A stretch of 13,772 bases of DNA from an uncultured Collinsella sp. (lineage in GTDB: Bacteria; Actinomycetota; Coriobacteriia; Coriobacteriales; Coriobacteriaceae), in assembly GCA_902493835.1 (NCBI GenBank), contig CABURG010000035.1:1-13772 (forward strand), read 5' to 3'. Under the pieces are notes generated by a model. That model ran no database searches. It saw only the letters and a program-made list of their open reading frames with translations, and had not been told where the DNA came from. This document shows, one piece after another, positions 6,905-13,772 of this stretch (the first letter of the stretch is position 1; each line of letters starts with the position of its first letter). A program made the position numbers and the translations under genes.

Positions 6905-8299
6905 ATGTGCAATGTTTCGCTCAACGGTACTCAACCGTCCGATGCGTCCCTGTGCGTCCTGCGCGCGCTTGAGGCGGCTGGTCTTGAGGCTTGGTACGTG
7001 GGCGGTTGGGTGCGCGACGCCCTGATGGGGTGCCCCAGCCACGATGTTGATATGTGCTGTAGCGGCCTGTGGCAGGAGTCCAAAGCGGCGCTCGAGGCCG
7101 CCGGCATCGCGGTTGTGGAGTCGGGCATTAAATTTGGCGGAATCACGGCTATTTCCGATGGCGAGCGTATCGAGGTCACCACATACCGTCTGGATGGCTT
7201 TTACACCGATGGTCGCCATCCCCAGAGTGTGGAGCGTGCCGCCTCGCTCGAGGACGATCTGGCGCGCCGCGACTTTACCGTCAACGCTATGGCCTGGCAT
7301 CCCGAGCGCGGGCTTGTCGACCGCTACGACGGCCAGGGTGACTTGGAGCGCAAGCTGATTCGCGCTGTCGGCGATCCCAAGCGTCGCTTTAACGAGGACG
7401 CCCTGCGCATGTTGCGTGCGGTGCGCTTTGCCTGCCGCCTGGACTTTATGATTGAGCCCGAGACTAAGCGCGCGCTTGCCGAGTGCGCGCCGCTGCTCGA
7501 CGCCGTGGCGCGCGAGCGTGTGGGTATTGAGCTCGAGGACATTCTTTCGACCGGTCATGGGGGAGACGCGATGCTGCGCTACCCCGAGCTCATCTGTGCC
7601 TCTGTGCCTGAGCTGGCAGCGGGTCGCGGCTTTGATCAGCGAAGTGTCTATCATGCGTTTAACGTTTACGAGCATATCGCCCGTGTGCTTACGGTGGCGG
7701 GGGAGCTCGCGCTGTGTGACGGCGTCGCGCCCTCGTCGAGCCTTATGTGGGCGGCGTTTTTGCACGATGTGTCCAAGCCCGAGTGCTTCACGGTCGATCA
7801 TGCTGGCAGCGGACACTTCTACGGTCATCCCGAACTCGGCGCCAAGAAAGCGCGCGTCATTATGGATCGTCTGGCCCTCTCGCACGACCTGGTGCGCGAC
7901 GTGTGCCTGCTCATCAAATATCACGACAAGCCGCTGCGCCCCGAGCGCTCCTGCCTGCTCAATATGATGCGCGCGCTTTCGGGTGAGGGCGTCGACACCG
8001 CCCGCCTGATTGACGAGCTCATGGACCTCAAGCGTGCCGATACGCTTGGCAAGGCCCCGTCGTGCTTCTATTACGTTGAGACGATTGAGGAGATGCGCGC
8101 GATGGTGCACGAGCTGCTGAAGGCGGGGGAGCCCTATACGATCAAGATGCTCGCCATCAATGGCGGCGACCTGATCCGTGCCGGAGTCAAGCCCGGGCCG
8201 GAACTGGGGCAGCTACTCAACTCCGCCCTCGACGCCGTGATCGAAGACAACATCCCCAACGAGCGCGAAGCTCTTTTGGTCCATTTCAACTTGAATTAG
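6905..8299 (+). CDS. cca: CCA-adding tRNA nucleotidyltransferase with HD domain
   Basis: This cytoplasmic enzyme adds or repairs the CCA end of tRNAs using CTP and ATP. The class II nucleotidyltransferase head shows GGWVRD at residues 33-38, the metal-binding DVD at 47-49, RRDFTVNAMA at 121-130, and EDALRMLRAVRF at 164-175, the nucleotide-selection helix. An HD phosphohydrolase-type domain follows, with His287-Asp288 in FLHDVSKPE and a later KYHD. The length of 464 aa fits the bacterial CCA/poly(A) polymerase family with HD domain. A GTG at 6887 in frame is possible, but AGGAGG at 6891-6896 lies inside that longer version and 8 bases before ATG 6905, which fixes the start. CCA addition rather than poly(A) addition is inferred from the motifs and from the lack of another candidate in view. 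It sits just upstream of a tRNA gene on the same strand. Confidence 0.9.
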   Translation: MCNVSLNGTQPSDASLCVLRALEAAGLEAWYVGGWVRDALMGCPSHDVDMCCSGLWQESKAALEAAGIAVVESGIKFGGITAISDGERIEVTTYRLDGFYTDGRHPQSVERAASLEDDLARRDFTVNAMAWHPERGLVDRYDGQGDLERKLIRAVGDPKRRFNEDALRMLRAVRFACRLDFMIEPETKRALAECAPLLDAVARERVGIELEDILSTGHGGDAMLRYPELICASVPELAAGRGFDQRSVYHAFNVYEHIARVLTVAGELALCDGVAPSSSLMWAAFLHDVSKPECFTVDHAGSGHFYGHPELGAKKARVIMDRLALSHDLVRDVCLLIKYHDKPLRPERSCLLNMMRALSGEGVDTARLIDELMDLKRADTLGKAPSCFYYVETIEEMRAMVHELLKAGEPYTIKMLAINGGDLIRAGVKPGPELGQLLNSALDAVIEDNIPNEREALLVHFNLN

Positions 8300-8329
8300 C
8301 TACCCAGTTTACCTGTGTGTTCCATAACC

Positions 8330-8348
8330 TGCCGACAATTTTTCGGCA
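8330..8348 (+). other. Small hairpin after cca, possible weak terminator
   Basis: TGCCGA (8330-8335) pairs with TCGGCA (8343-8348) around a CAATTTT loop, 31 bases after the cca stop. The following bases are ATTTGG, not a clean T-run, so termination would be weak if it occurs. Confidence 0.35.
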
Positions 8349-8363
8349 ATTTGGAATTACTTC

Positions 8364-8392
8364 TTGCGCTGATGTTTTTTGTCCCGTAATAT
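8364..8392 (+). promoter_or_regulatory. Sigma-70-type promoter of tRNA-Glu
   Basis: TTGCGC (8364-8369) and TAATAT (8387-8392) are separated by exactly 17 bases. The predicted start near 8399 leaves a leader of about 28 bases before the tRNA. This is the best-formed promoter in the window. Confidence 0.65.
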
Positions 8393-8426
8393 ATTTCCTC
8401 GCAGCACGGCAGTGCAGATGTCATGT

Positions 8427-8503
8427 GGCCCGTTCGTCTAGCGGTTTAGGACGCCGCCCTCTCAAGGCGGAGATCACCAGTTCGAATCTGGTACGGGCTA
8501 CCA
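8427..8503 (+). tRNA. tRNA-Glu (anticodon CUC)
   Basis: The full cloverleaf can be drawn. The acceptor stem GGCCCGT (8427-8433) pairs with ACGGGCT (8493-8499), with a G-U first pair. The D arm is GTCT...GGAC. The anticodon stem CCGCC/GGCGG (8454-8458, 8466-8470) encloses the loop CTCTCAA with anticodon CTC at 8461-8463. The T arm is ACCAG-TTCGAAT-CTGGT, the discriminator base is A, and CCA is encoded at 8501-8503. It reads GAG, the abundant Glu codon in this genome. Confidence 0.96.
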
Positions 8504-8514
8504 CGCATCTGATA

Positions 8515-8545
8515 CCCGGACTTCCCATGGAAGGCCGGGTTTTTT
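8515..8545 (+). terminator. Intrinsic terminator after tRNA-Glu
   Basis: CCCGG-A-CTTCC and GGAAG-G-CCGGG (8515-8539) form a stem with one A-G mismatch and a tight CAT loop, followed by TTTTTT (8540-8545), 12 bases after the tRNA. Confidence 0.88.
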
Positions 8546-8614
8546 ATTTTCAAACAACCGTCTGCAATTCCCGTTTGAACCAGAGCTTTGCGTTCTGCCT
8601 ATGGCCCTTACGGG

Positions 8615-8620
8615 TACAAT
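8615..8620 (+). promoter_or_regulatory. Possible -10 box for the membrane protein gene
   Basis: TACAAT lies 33 bases before the start codon and after the tRNA terminator. TTGCGT at 8588-8593 is 21 bases upstream, too far for a standard -35, so only the -10 can be proposed. Confidence 0.35.
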
Positions 8621-8653
8621 ATCCAAGATATTTTGACTGTTAGAAGGAGTCTC

Positions 8654-9961
8654 ATGACGGAGTCCTCTCAGCATACGTCTAAGCCCCAGGTCGAGGTTGA
8701 GGCCTCGGGCGGAGATGACAATAAGAGCGCACGGCGCGGCGCCATCTTTATCGGCGTCGTGCTGGTGGGTTATATCGTCTATCTGGTGGTAACCGGGCAG
8801 ATGGGGCAGTTCTGGGCCGCTATGTCGAGCGTCCAGGCGCCATGGCTCGTTGTCGCGTGCCTCTGCATGTTCATGTATCTGTTCTTTGGCATTGTGGCCT
8901 ATGCGATCGCCGTCTGGCTCGACCCATATTCGCCCGTCGGCATCCGCGACCTGATCTCGGTCGAGGCGAGTGGTATCTTCTTTGGCAACCTGACGCCTAT
9001 GATGATGGGCTCGACTCCCGCCCAGATCTACCGCCTGACCAAGGCGGGCCAAAATGTCGGCGAGGCTGGCGCCACGCAGTTCACGCGCTTTATCGTGTAC
9101 CAGTTTGGCCTCGTTGCCTGGGGCGCTATCCTACTGCTTGCTCGCATGCCTTTTTTTGCCGAGCGCTATGGCGACATGACGCTGCTGTGCGTCTTTAGTT
9201 TTGGTGGACACTGCTGCATCTTGCTTGGCATCTTCGCCGTCGCGCTCATGCCTAAGACCGTCACGCGCGTCGCCCATTGCATCATCAATTGGCTCGAGCG
9301 CATTGGTGTCTCGGCCACTAAGATCGAGGGTTGGCGCACGTTTGTCGATGGCGAGATCTACTCCTTCTCCGAGAAGTTCAAGCTTTCGGCCGGACATTTT
9401 TCTTCCATGCTGCTCACCGTGTTTATCACCATGCTGCAGCTCGCGTTTTTCTATCTGGTTCCGTATTTCCTGATGCTTGCCTTTGGCCACCACGAGGTCG
9501 ACTTTTTCTCGGTCATGGCCGCGAGCGCCTTTGTCCAGCTGTTAAGCTCTGCGGTTCCCTTGCCCGGTGGAACTGGTGGCGCTGAGGGCGGCTTTGCATT
9601 GTTCTTGGGTCATTTCTTCGGTTCGGCTTCGACCGCCGGCTATCTGCTGTGGCGTCTCATTACGTTTATTGCGCCTACCATTTTGGCTGCGCCCCTGCTG
9701 GGACTTAAGAGCGCCCACAACGAGAGCATCCATGCGCGCTGGGATCGCGTGATGCGCAAGCTCGGCCGCACGCCTCAGACGCCCTCTGCGCCCACTAAGC
9801 CGCACCCCACGAATGCTGTTACCGTTGATCCCAAGAAGCACGCTCAGAAGGCTTCTGGGACCGCAAAGCCGGCTCATAAGGCCTATGTGCGTCAGACAGG
9901 AGACGGTATTCGCGTATCTCCGTCGGCACTCAATAAGAAGAAGCACCCTAAGTCGCAGTAG
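8654..9961 (+). CDS. Polytopic membrane protein, LPG-synthase-TM/YbhN (flippase-like) family
   Basis: This integral membrane protein of 435 aa resembles the flippase-like transmembrane domain found alone in YbhN-type proteins and fused in the lysylphosphatidylglycerol synthase MprF. A cytoplasmic-looking N-terminus (1-30) precedes membrane segments at about 31-48, 63-88, 145-163, 176-199, 251-278, 285-302 and 325-350. The family-typical P-x-PGG-x-G-x-x-E pattern is at 302-311 (PLPGGTGGAE). No aminoacyl-transferase domain follows; instead there is a Lys/Pro/Thr-rich basic tail from about 355 to the end (KKKHPKSQ). AGAAGGAGT at 8642-8650 sets the start at ATG 8654 rather than an in-frame site at 8588. 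It sits alone after a tRNA. Movement of a lipid or polyisoprenoid-linked substrate is a guess from the family, and the substrate is unknown. Confidence 0.82.
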   Translation: MTESSQHTSKPQVEVEASGGDDNKSARRGAIFIGVVLVGYIVYLVVTGQMGQFWAAMSSVQAPWLVVACLCMFMYLFFGIVAYAIAVWLDPYSPVGIRDLISVEASGIFFGNLTPMMMGSTPAQIYRLTKAGQNVGEAGATQFTRFIVYQFGLVAWGAILLLARMPFFAERYGDMTLLCVFSFGGHCCILLGIFAVALMPKTVTRVAHCIINWLERIGVSATKIEGWRTFVDGEIYSFSEKFKLSAGHFSSMLLTVFITMLQLAFFYLVPYFLMLAFGHHEVDFFSVMAASAFVQLLSSAVPLPGGTGGAEGGFALFLGHFFGSASTAGYLLWRLITFIAPTILAAPLLGLKSAHNESIHARWDRVMRKLGRTPQTPSAPTKPHPTNAVTVDPKKHAQKASGTAKPAHKAYVRQTGDGIRVSPSALNKKKHPKSQ

Positions 9962-10010
9962 GGCAGTCGTGCGTTCTTCATGATGCGGGGCATATTTGTG
10001 CTGTATGGGG

Positions 10011-10034
10011 GATAATCCTCTTACGTAGATTATC
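10011..10034. promoter_or_regulatory. Inverted repeat upstream of the TetR-type gene, candidate operator
   Basis: GATAATC (10011-10017) and GATTATC (10028-10034) form a perfect 7-bp inverted repeat with a 10-base spacer. It ends 43 bases before the regulator's start codon, in the only AT-rich part of the 116-bp gap. TetR-type proteins often bind such sites to control their own gene; that role is inferred. Confidence 0.4.
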
Positions 10035-10077
10035 TCTCATCTGTTGATGAATGCTCGCATATCGAAGGGACACGCCC

Positions 10078-10689
10078 ATGGCAACCAGCAAACCGCGTCT
10101 TGATCGTCGCATCGTTCGCAGCCGTAATGCCATCCTTTCGGCTTTCGAGCGCCTGCTCATGGAAAAGCCGCTGGCAGACATTACGGTGAGTGCCATCGCG
10201 CGCGAGGCCAATGTCGACCGCAAGACCTTTTACGTTCACTTTGGTACGGTTGACGGCCTGCTCGATGCCATTGCCGTCGATGTGGTGGAGATGATTGTCG
10301 ACTCGGTCGAGAAAACGCTTGCTTCTATGGACGGTGACACCAGCGAGCGCGCTCTTGGCGCGGCGGCGACCTTCTTTAAAACCGTTAATGAGGCACTGTG
10401 CAACAACTTAGTGCTCAATCGTCAGCTGATCGAGAATATTCCGCTCGATGATTTCATGGCTCGTCTTCGTGCGCCGCTCGAACATGAGATTGCCGAGCGC
10501 GATCTGCTGCCCCAAGGTCTCAAGGACGAGATGTTCGACTACTATCTGGCGTTTTTGCTGTCGGGTATTATCGGTATCTATCGCACGTGGGCGCTGTCTG
10601 ACGGCTCGGTTCCTATCGAGCGCGTCTCTGAGGTCGCCAACGATCTGACTCTCAATGGTCTGTCGAGTCTGGAATCTCGCTTGGATTAG
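10078..10689 (+). CDS. TetR/AcrR-family transcriptional regulator
   Basis: A 203-aa cytoplasmic DNA-binding regulator. The N-terminal helix-turn-helix is clear at about residues 35-57 (ITVSAIAREANVDRKTFYVHF), with the usual preceding helix SRNAILSAFERLLMEK. The all-helical C-terminal region (about 60-203) would bind a ligand and form the dimer; it resembles the C-terminal type found in many Gram-positive TetR proteins. GAAGGGA at 10064-10070 and the spacing favour ATG 10078 over an ATG at 10051. A candidate operator lies upstream. Its target is unknown: the membrane protein gene upstream on the same strand and the convergent ABC importer are neighbours, but nothing in the sequence ties it to either. 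The gene ends 5 bases before an IS3 relic on the other strand. Confidence 0.88.
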   Translation: MATSKPRLDRRIVRSRNAILSAFERLLMEKPLADITVSAIAREANVDRKTFYVHFGTVDGLLDAIAVDVVEMIVDSVEKTLASMDGDTSERALGAAATFFKTVNEALCNNLVLNRQLIENIPLDDFMARLRAPLEHEIAERDLLPQGLKDEMFDYYLAFLLSGIIGIYRTWALSDGSVPIERVSEVANDLTLNGLSSLESRLD

Positions 10690-10694
10690 GCCTA

Positions 10695-10784
10695 GTTGGG
10701 CTCGTCGGCGTGGAAATTCCTGTTCCTGAGGTTCTCCGGCGCCTTGGAGACCTTGCCGGCGTAGGAGCTGTAGCCTGAGGATCC
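10695..10784 (-). mobile_element. Relic of an IS3-family transposase (OrfB fragment)
   Basis: Read on the minus strand, this stretch encodes 30 residues including YSSYAGKVSKAPENL and RNFHADEPN, then a TAG stop (10692-10694). This matches the conserved segment of IS3/IS150-type OrfB transposases that lies just before the W-x-T-D motif with the first catalytic Asp (typically YSSYKGE...PNLL.R.F.A..PN.KW.TD). Both the N-terminal part and the whole catalytic core are missing, so it is a dead fragment. It begins directly after the TAA stop of the ABC ATPase and is in the same reading frame. It fills almost the whole gap between two convergent genes. Family recognition is from memory of the motif. 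Confidence 0.65.
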
Positions 10785-12023
10785 TTAAAAGAAAGTCCAG
10801 TTTATCCTTCCCACTCCAATTTTGAAATCCTCCGATGCGCCTTCGCACGCTCGCATGACCTCGATACCATGCGAGCGTGCAAACTCGACGAGCTCTGCGT
10901 TGCGGGCGTTTATGGTGCCGAAGGCGGCGGGGCACACGATAAGGCGCGCGCAGTGGACGAGGAGCTCTTTGGCGCGGGCTATGGTTTTATCCCCGATCGG
11001 CTCGAAGGCGCGCTCGGCCACGCATTCCGTCGCCAGGTCGCGCGCGAGCTCGCAGTCGATGTCCCCTTCGTGCAGAACGCCCGCGTAGAACGCCTTGCCC
11101 TGCCGGATGAGCTGGCGAAACACAGCCGACCCCGTACCTGCGCCGGCGATGACGAACGCGTGCGCATCGCCGTGTGGGCGCCCAATTTCCACGCTGCCGA
11201 AGCGCTCGTTGAAGGTGCCATGTTGAAGGCCGTAGAGCTCGCCAATCGTCTCGCGCGTGAATATGTCCTCGGGTGCGCCGGCGCGGAAGACCCGGCCGTC
11301 CTTCACGCAAATCACCTTGTCGGCGCTTTTCTGCGCGAGCTCGAGTTCGTGGATGGACATGATGACAGCCACATTCCGCGATTTCGAAAGGTGGCGAAGT
11401 ATTCGCAGCAGGTCGATCTGGTAGCGGATATCGAGATACGACGTGGGCTCGTCGAGCACGAGCACACGCGGATCCTGCGCGATGGCGCGTGCGAGCATGA
11501 CGCGCTGGCGTTGCCCGTCGCTTATCTGCATGAAGTCGCGCTCGGCGAGCTCTTCCACATGTGCGGTTTTCATGGCCTCGTCGACCCGACTATGGTCGTC
11601 AGGCGAGAGTGTTCCCATTCGCCCGGTGTAGGGATGCCTTCCCGCCTCTACGATATCGCGGCAGGTGAGGAGTTCGGTCCGGGGGCGATCTGTCAGCATA
11701 ACGGCAAGGTTCCTTGCGAACTCCGCCGTCTTCCATCGGGAAATCTCCCGCCCGTCGAGCTCGACCGCGCCGGCAAGCGGTGCCAGATGGCGTGTGATGG
11801 TTTTCAAGATGGTCGACTTGCCCGAGCCGTTCGGCCCGATGAGCGCCACGACGTCGCCCGCGCGAACCTCCAGATCGACGCCTTCGACTACGACCTTCTT
11901 GTCGTAGCCCGCCGACAGGTCGCTTATGCGGAAAAGCGGTGCTCCGTCAGCCTGCGTTTCGACCGGGGTTTCGAGGTTCGACTCCCCTCCGAGCGTTTTG
12001 GGCTGCGGCACGAATTTCCCCAT
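10785..12023 (-). CDS. ABC importer ATPase (iron-siderophore/heme/cobalamin type) with C-terminal extension
   Basis: This cytoplasmic ATPase powers uptake through the adjacent permease. After a 29-residue leader it shows Walker A GPNGSGKST (63-71), a signature of the form ISDGQ (167-171) instead of LSGGQ, Walker B VLVLDEPTSYLD (187-198) and the switch His225 in MSIHE. At the Q-loop position it reads VMLTDRPRTELLTC, with no obvious Gln; I recall the same pattern in related clostridial ATPases, so it may be a subfamily trait. Residues about 287-412 form an extra domain beginning AFVIAGAGTGSAVFRQL, a Gly-rich Rossmann-like start, with LHEGDIDCELARDLA. Ordinary FecE/BtuD ATPases end near 260 aa. 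The start ATG abuts the TAG stop of the permease gene, indicating translational coupling. The substrate is not determinable. Confidence 0.88.
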   Translation of the reverse strand: MGKFVPQPKTLGGESNLETPVETQADGAPLFRISDLSAGYDKKVVVEGVDLEVRAGDVVALIGPNGSGKSTILKTITRHLAPLAGAVELDGREISRWKTAEFARNLAVMLTDRPRTELLTCRDIVEAGRHPYTGRMGTLSPDDHSRVDEAMKTAHVEELAERDFMQISDGQRQRVMLARAIAQDPRVLVLDEPTSYLDIRYQIDLLRILRHLSKSRNVAVIMSIHELELAQKSADKVICVKDGRVFRAGAPEDIFTRETIGELYGLQHGTFNERFGSVEIGRPHGDAHAFVIAGAGTGSAVFRQLIRQGKAFYAGVLHEGDIDCELARDLATECVAERAFEPIGDKTIARAKELLVHCARLIVCPAAFGTINARNAELVEFARSHGIEVMRACEGASEDFKIGVGRINWTFF

Positions 12024-13064
12024 CTACCTCACCCGCTTCTTCAACATGAGCGCGATAACCACCGGCGCGCCGAAGATGGCGGTGACGGCGCTGATGGAAA
12101 GCTCGACGGGGGAGAACAGCGTGCGCGCGATCAAATCGCAGCCCGCGCAGAAGATGGCGCCTCCCAAGAAGCACGCAGGAATCACGCGGATGGGCTTCGA
12201 CGACTTCAGCGCCGACTTGACGAGATGCGGAACCGCGATGCCTACGAACGACACCGGACCAGCGAACGCGGTCACGCAGGCGGAGAGCATGCTCGCTAGA
12301 AGGACGAGCACCACGCGGAAGCGTGCGACGTTCACGCCGACGCTTTTTGCGTAGGCTTCTCCCAGCTGGAAGGCGGAAAGGGGCTTCGATATCGCGAATA
12401 CGCATGCGCTCACGGTGATCACCACGACCGCGATGACCACGACGTCGTCCCAACTCGAACCCGAGAAACTACCCAAAGACCAGTTGTGCAGGTTCACGAT
12501 GGACTGGTCGTCGGCGAAGGCGATGAGGAAGTTCGTCGCCGCCGAGCAGATGTATCCCACCATGACGCCCGCCACGATGAGCATGGCCATGGAACTTATG
12601 CGCCGTGCGATGAGGAGCACGAAGCCGATGGTGATGAGCGAGCCCAGAAACGCTGCGGCCACCATGGCCGGCGAGGACATGGCCTGGTTCGCGCCCAGAA
12701 GTACGATCATCGTAAGCGCGACGACGAACTTTGCGCCCGAGGAGACGCCCAAGATGAACGGGTCGGCGATGGGGTTGTTGAAAAACGTCTGCAGCAGGAA
12801 CCCGGAGAGCGAAAGTGCCCCGCCGAGAAGCACGGCTGAAAGCACGCGCGGCAGGCGAATCTCCCAGATGACCTGGCTTTCCATGGAATTGGCCGCGCCG
12901 CCCGAAAGGATGCCGGGGATGTGGTCTGCGGGCACGAGCACGCTCCCGATGCACAGGTTGGCCCCGACGAGCACGATGAGGGCAACAGCGAGCAGCGCCG
13001 TCACGACGCGACACCGCGCGGCGCGCCCCGATTCGTCGTATGCCATGGAAAGTCGGCTTCTCAT
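12024..13064 (-). CDS. FecCD/BtuC-family ABC importer permease
   Basis: This integral membrane subunit of a type II importer is 346 aa, the usual length, with about ten hydrophobic segments. Family features seen are IRLPRVLSAVLLGGALSLSGFLLQTFFNNPIADPFILGVSSGA near the first third, then HNWSLGSFSG, LGEAYAKSVGV and GPVSFVGIAVPHLVK. It would pair with the following ATPase (stop codon and next start are adjacent, no gap) and receive substrate from the upstream binding protein (4 bases between stop and start). The start at 13064 has no strong ribosome binding site, which fits coupling to the gene before it; ATG at 13046 is an alternative six residues in. Iron-siderophore, heme or cobalamin are all possible substrates. 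Confidence 0.92.
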   Translation of the reverse strand: MRSRLSMAYDESGRAARCRVVTALLAVALIVLVGANLCIGSVLVPADHIPGILSGGAANSMESQVIWEIRLPRVLSAVLLGGALSLSGFLLQTFFNNPIADPFILGVSSGAKFVVALTMIVLLGANQAMSSPAMVAAAFLGSLITIGFVLLIARRISSMAMLIVAGVMVGYICSAATNFLIAFADDQSIVNLHNWSLGSFSGSSWDDVVVIAVVVITVSACVFAISKPLSAFQLGEAYAKSVGVNVARFRVVLVLLASMLSACVTAFAGPVSFVGIAVPHLVKSALKSSKPIRVIPACFLGGAIFCAGCDLIARTLFSPVELSISAVTAIFGAPVVIALMLKKRVR

Positions 13065-13068
13065 GGTG

Positions 13069-13772
13069 CTAGCCGAGCTTCCTCAGATAATGGAAGTCGC
13101 TCGCGTCATCGCCGGTGAACGCCCCGTGCAGCTCGTCGATAATGTCGGCGGTGGAAGTCATCTGCTGGTACATGTCGGCGCTTGTGACCCAGACGTTTCC
13201 GTTCTTGACGGCTTTGAACTGCGACAATAGCGCGTTTTTGCCTACGAAGTCGTTCAAGGTGGCAACCGATTCGTCGATGGTGCCGTTGTAGACAATGATG
13301 TCGGCATCCTTCGCCGTCGCGTAGAAGCGCTCCATTTCGAGCGTTACTGACGAACCTGACGTCGACGCCGTCTGCGCGTCGTCGAGCGCGTAGCTGCCGC
13401 CTGCAAGCTCGATCATCTGCGCCACGTAGTCGCCCGCCCGCCGCGTGACGGCGGCCCCGTTCGAGTTAATGTAGAAATACGCCACGGTTTTACCTGACGA
13501 CGCGAGCCCCGACGTTTGCTCGACGCGGGTCTTCTGCTCGTTGAACAGGTGCGCGGCCTCGTCTTCCTTGTCGAACAGGACGCCGAAAAGCTTAATCCAC
13601 TCGACGCGCCCGAGTGCTTCGGGCTCGCTCGACGACTGTTCGGTGAGCACGACGAGCCCGAGCTTCTGCAGCTTTTCCTTCACATCGGGCGTGTGGTTGA
13701 TCATGGTGTTCTCGATGGCGAGCGTGCAGCCCGAGGCCGTTATACGCTCGTAGTCGGGCGCGCTGTACTTGC
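13069..13772 (-). CDS. ABC importer substrate-binding protein, 5' end beyond the window
   Basis: This is the C-terminal 233 residues of a periplasmic-binding-protein-like (Peripla_BP_2/FecB-BtuF) lipoprotein or secreted protein; the frame is open to the right edge, so signal sequence and N-terminal lobe are missing. Recognisable parts are a segment reading YERITASGCTLAIENTMI before ATG 13704, then VKEKLQKLGLVVLTEQSSSEPEALGRVEWIKLFGVLF, the linker-helix region, and the C-terminal lobe ending in YQQMTSTADIIDELHGAF. The ATG at 13704 is internal, not the start. It is the first visible gene of the minus-strand importer operon, and its stop lies 4 bases before the permease start. The ligand (ferric siderophore, heme or corrinoid) cannot be decided. 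Confidence 0.88.
   Translation of the reverse strand, partial: KYSAPDYERITASGCTLAIENTMINHTPDVKEKLQKLGLVVLTEQSSSEPEALGRVEWIKLFGVLFDKEDEAAHLFNEQKTRVEQTSGLASSGKTVAYFYINSNGAAVTRRAGDYVAQMIELAGGSYALDDAQTASTSGSSVTLEMERFYATAKDADIIVYNGTIDESVATLNDFVGKNALLSQFKAVKNGNVWVTSADMYQQMTSTADIIDELHGAFTGDDASDFHYLRKLG

Noticed and set aside
4667..8110. Minus-strand open frames opposite both kinases and cca (4667-5536, 5747-6736, 6881-8110)
   Set aside because: Antisense shadows. The plus-strand products have complete catalytic motifs; these have none.
8317..8643. 108-codon plus-strand open frame across the tRNA
   Set aside because: It reads through the tRNA-Glu promoter, tRNA and terminator, so it is not a gene.
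10690..10784. Bidirectional terminator between tetR and the convergent importer operon
   Set aside because: GC-rich partial pairing (CTCCGGC with GCCGG and GGAG) is present, but there is no clean stem and no T-run on either strand.
10869..12299. 476-codon plus-strand open frame opposite the ATPase and permease
   Set aside because: The minus strand carries clear Walker A, signature and Walker B motifs; the plus-strand frame shows no domain.

Overview
The window looks like the chromosome of a high-GC Coriobacteriia gut bacterium, most likely Collinsella or a close relative. This rests on the codon style (GCC/GGC/AAG/GAG-rich, strong GC3), the low-GC-Gram-positive-like HPr and EI proteins, and the gene content. 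The taxonomic call is inference from reading the sequence, not from a search.

Layout. Bases 1-6767 form a sugar phosphotransferase (PTS) block, all on the + strand. It holds a fused fructose-type EIIBCA permease (60-2063), HPr (ptsH, 2480-2743), enzyme I (ptsI, about 2871-4580) and two tandem PfkB-family (1-phosphofructokinase-like) sugar-phosphate kinases (4655-5587 and 5777-6709). Phosphate would pass PEP -> EI (His188) -> HPr (His15) -> EIIA (His581) -> EIIB (Cys12) -> incoming sugar. A hexose 1-phosphate would then be phosphorylated by the kinases to feed glycolysis. Intrinsic terminators lie after the permease gene, between ptsH and ptsI, and after each kinase, so the block is split into several transcription units. 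A 359-bp gap between the permease and ptsH holds a long near-perfect inverted repeat and no convincing gene.

Bases 6905-10689 are ordinary chromosome, also + strand: a CCA-adding tRNA nucleotidyltransferase, a tRNA-Glu(CUC) with its own promoter and terminator, a polytopic membrane protein of the LPG-synthase-TM/YbhN (flippase-like) family, and a TetR-type regulator.

From 10695 to the right edge the coding strand switches to minus. A 90-bp relic of an IS3-family transposase sits at the junction. Next, read right to left, comes an ABC importer operon of the iron-siderophore/heme/cobalamin class: a substrate-binding protein (cut by the window edge), a FecCD/BtuC-type permease, and an ATPase with an extra C-terminal domain. 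The IS relic at the boundary suggests rearrangement or acquisition of this operon.

I found no CRISPR array, prophage, toxin-antitoxin module or defence system, and no strong case for a wholly new system. The most interesting items are the palindromic element upstream of ptsH, the IS3 relic lying in frame behind the ATPase stop codon, and the diverged tandem kinases.
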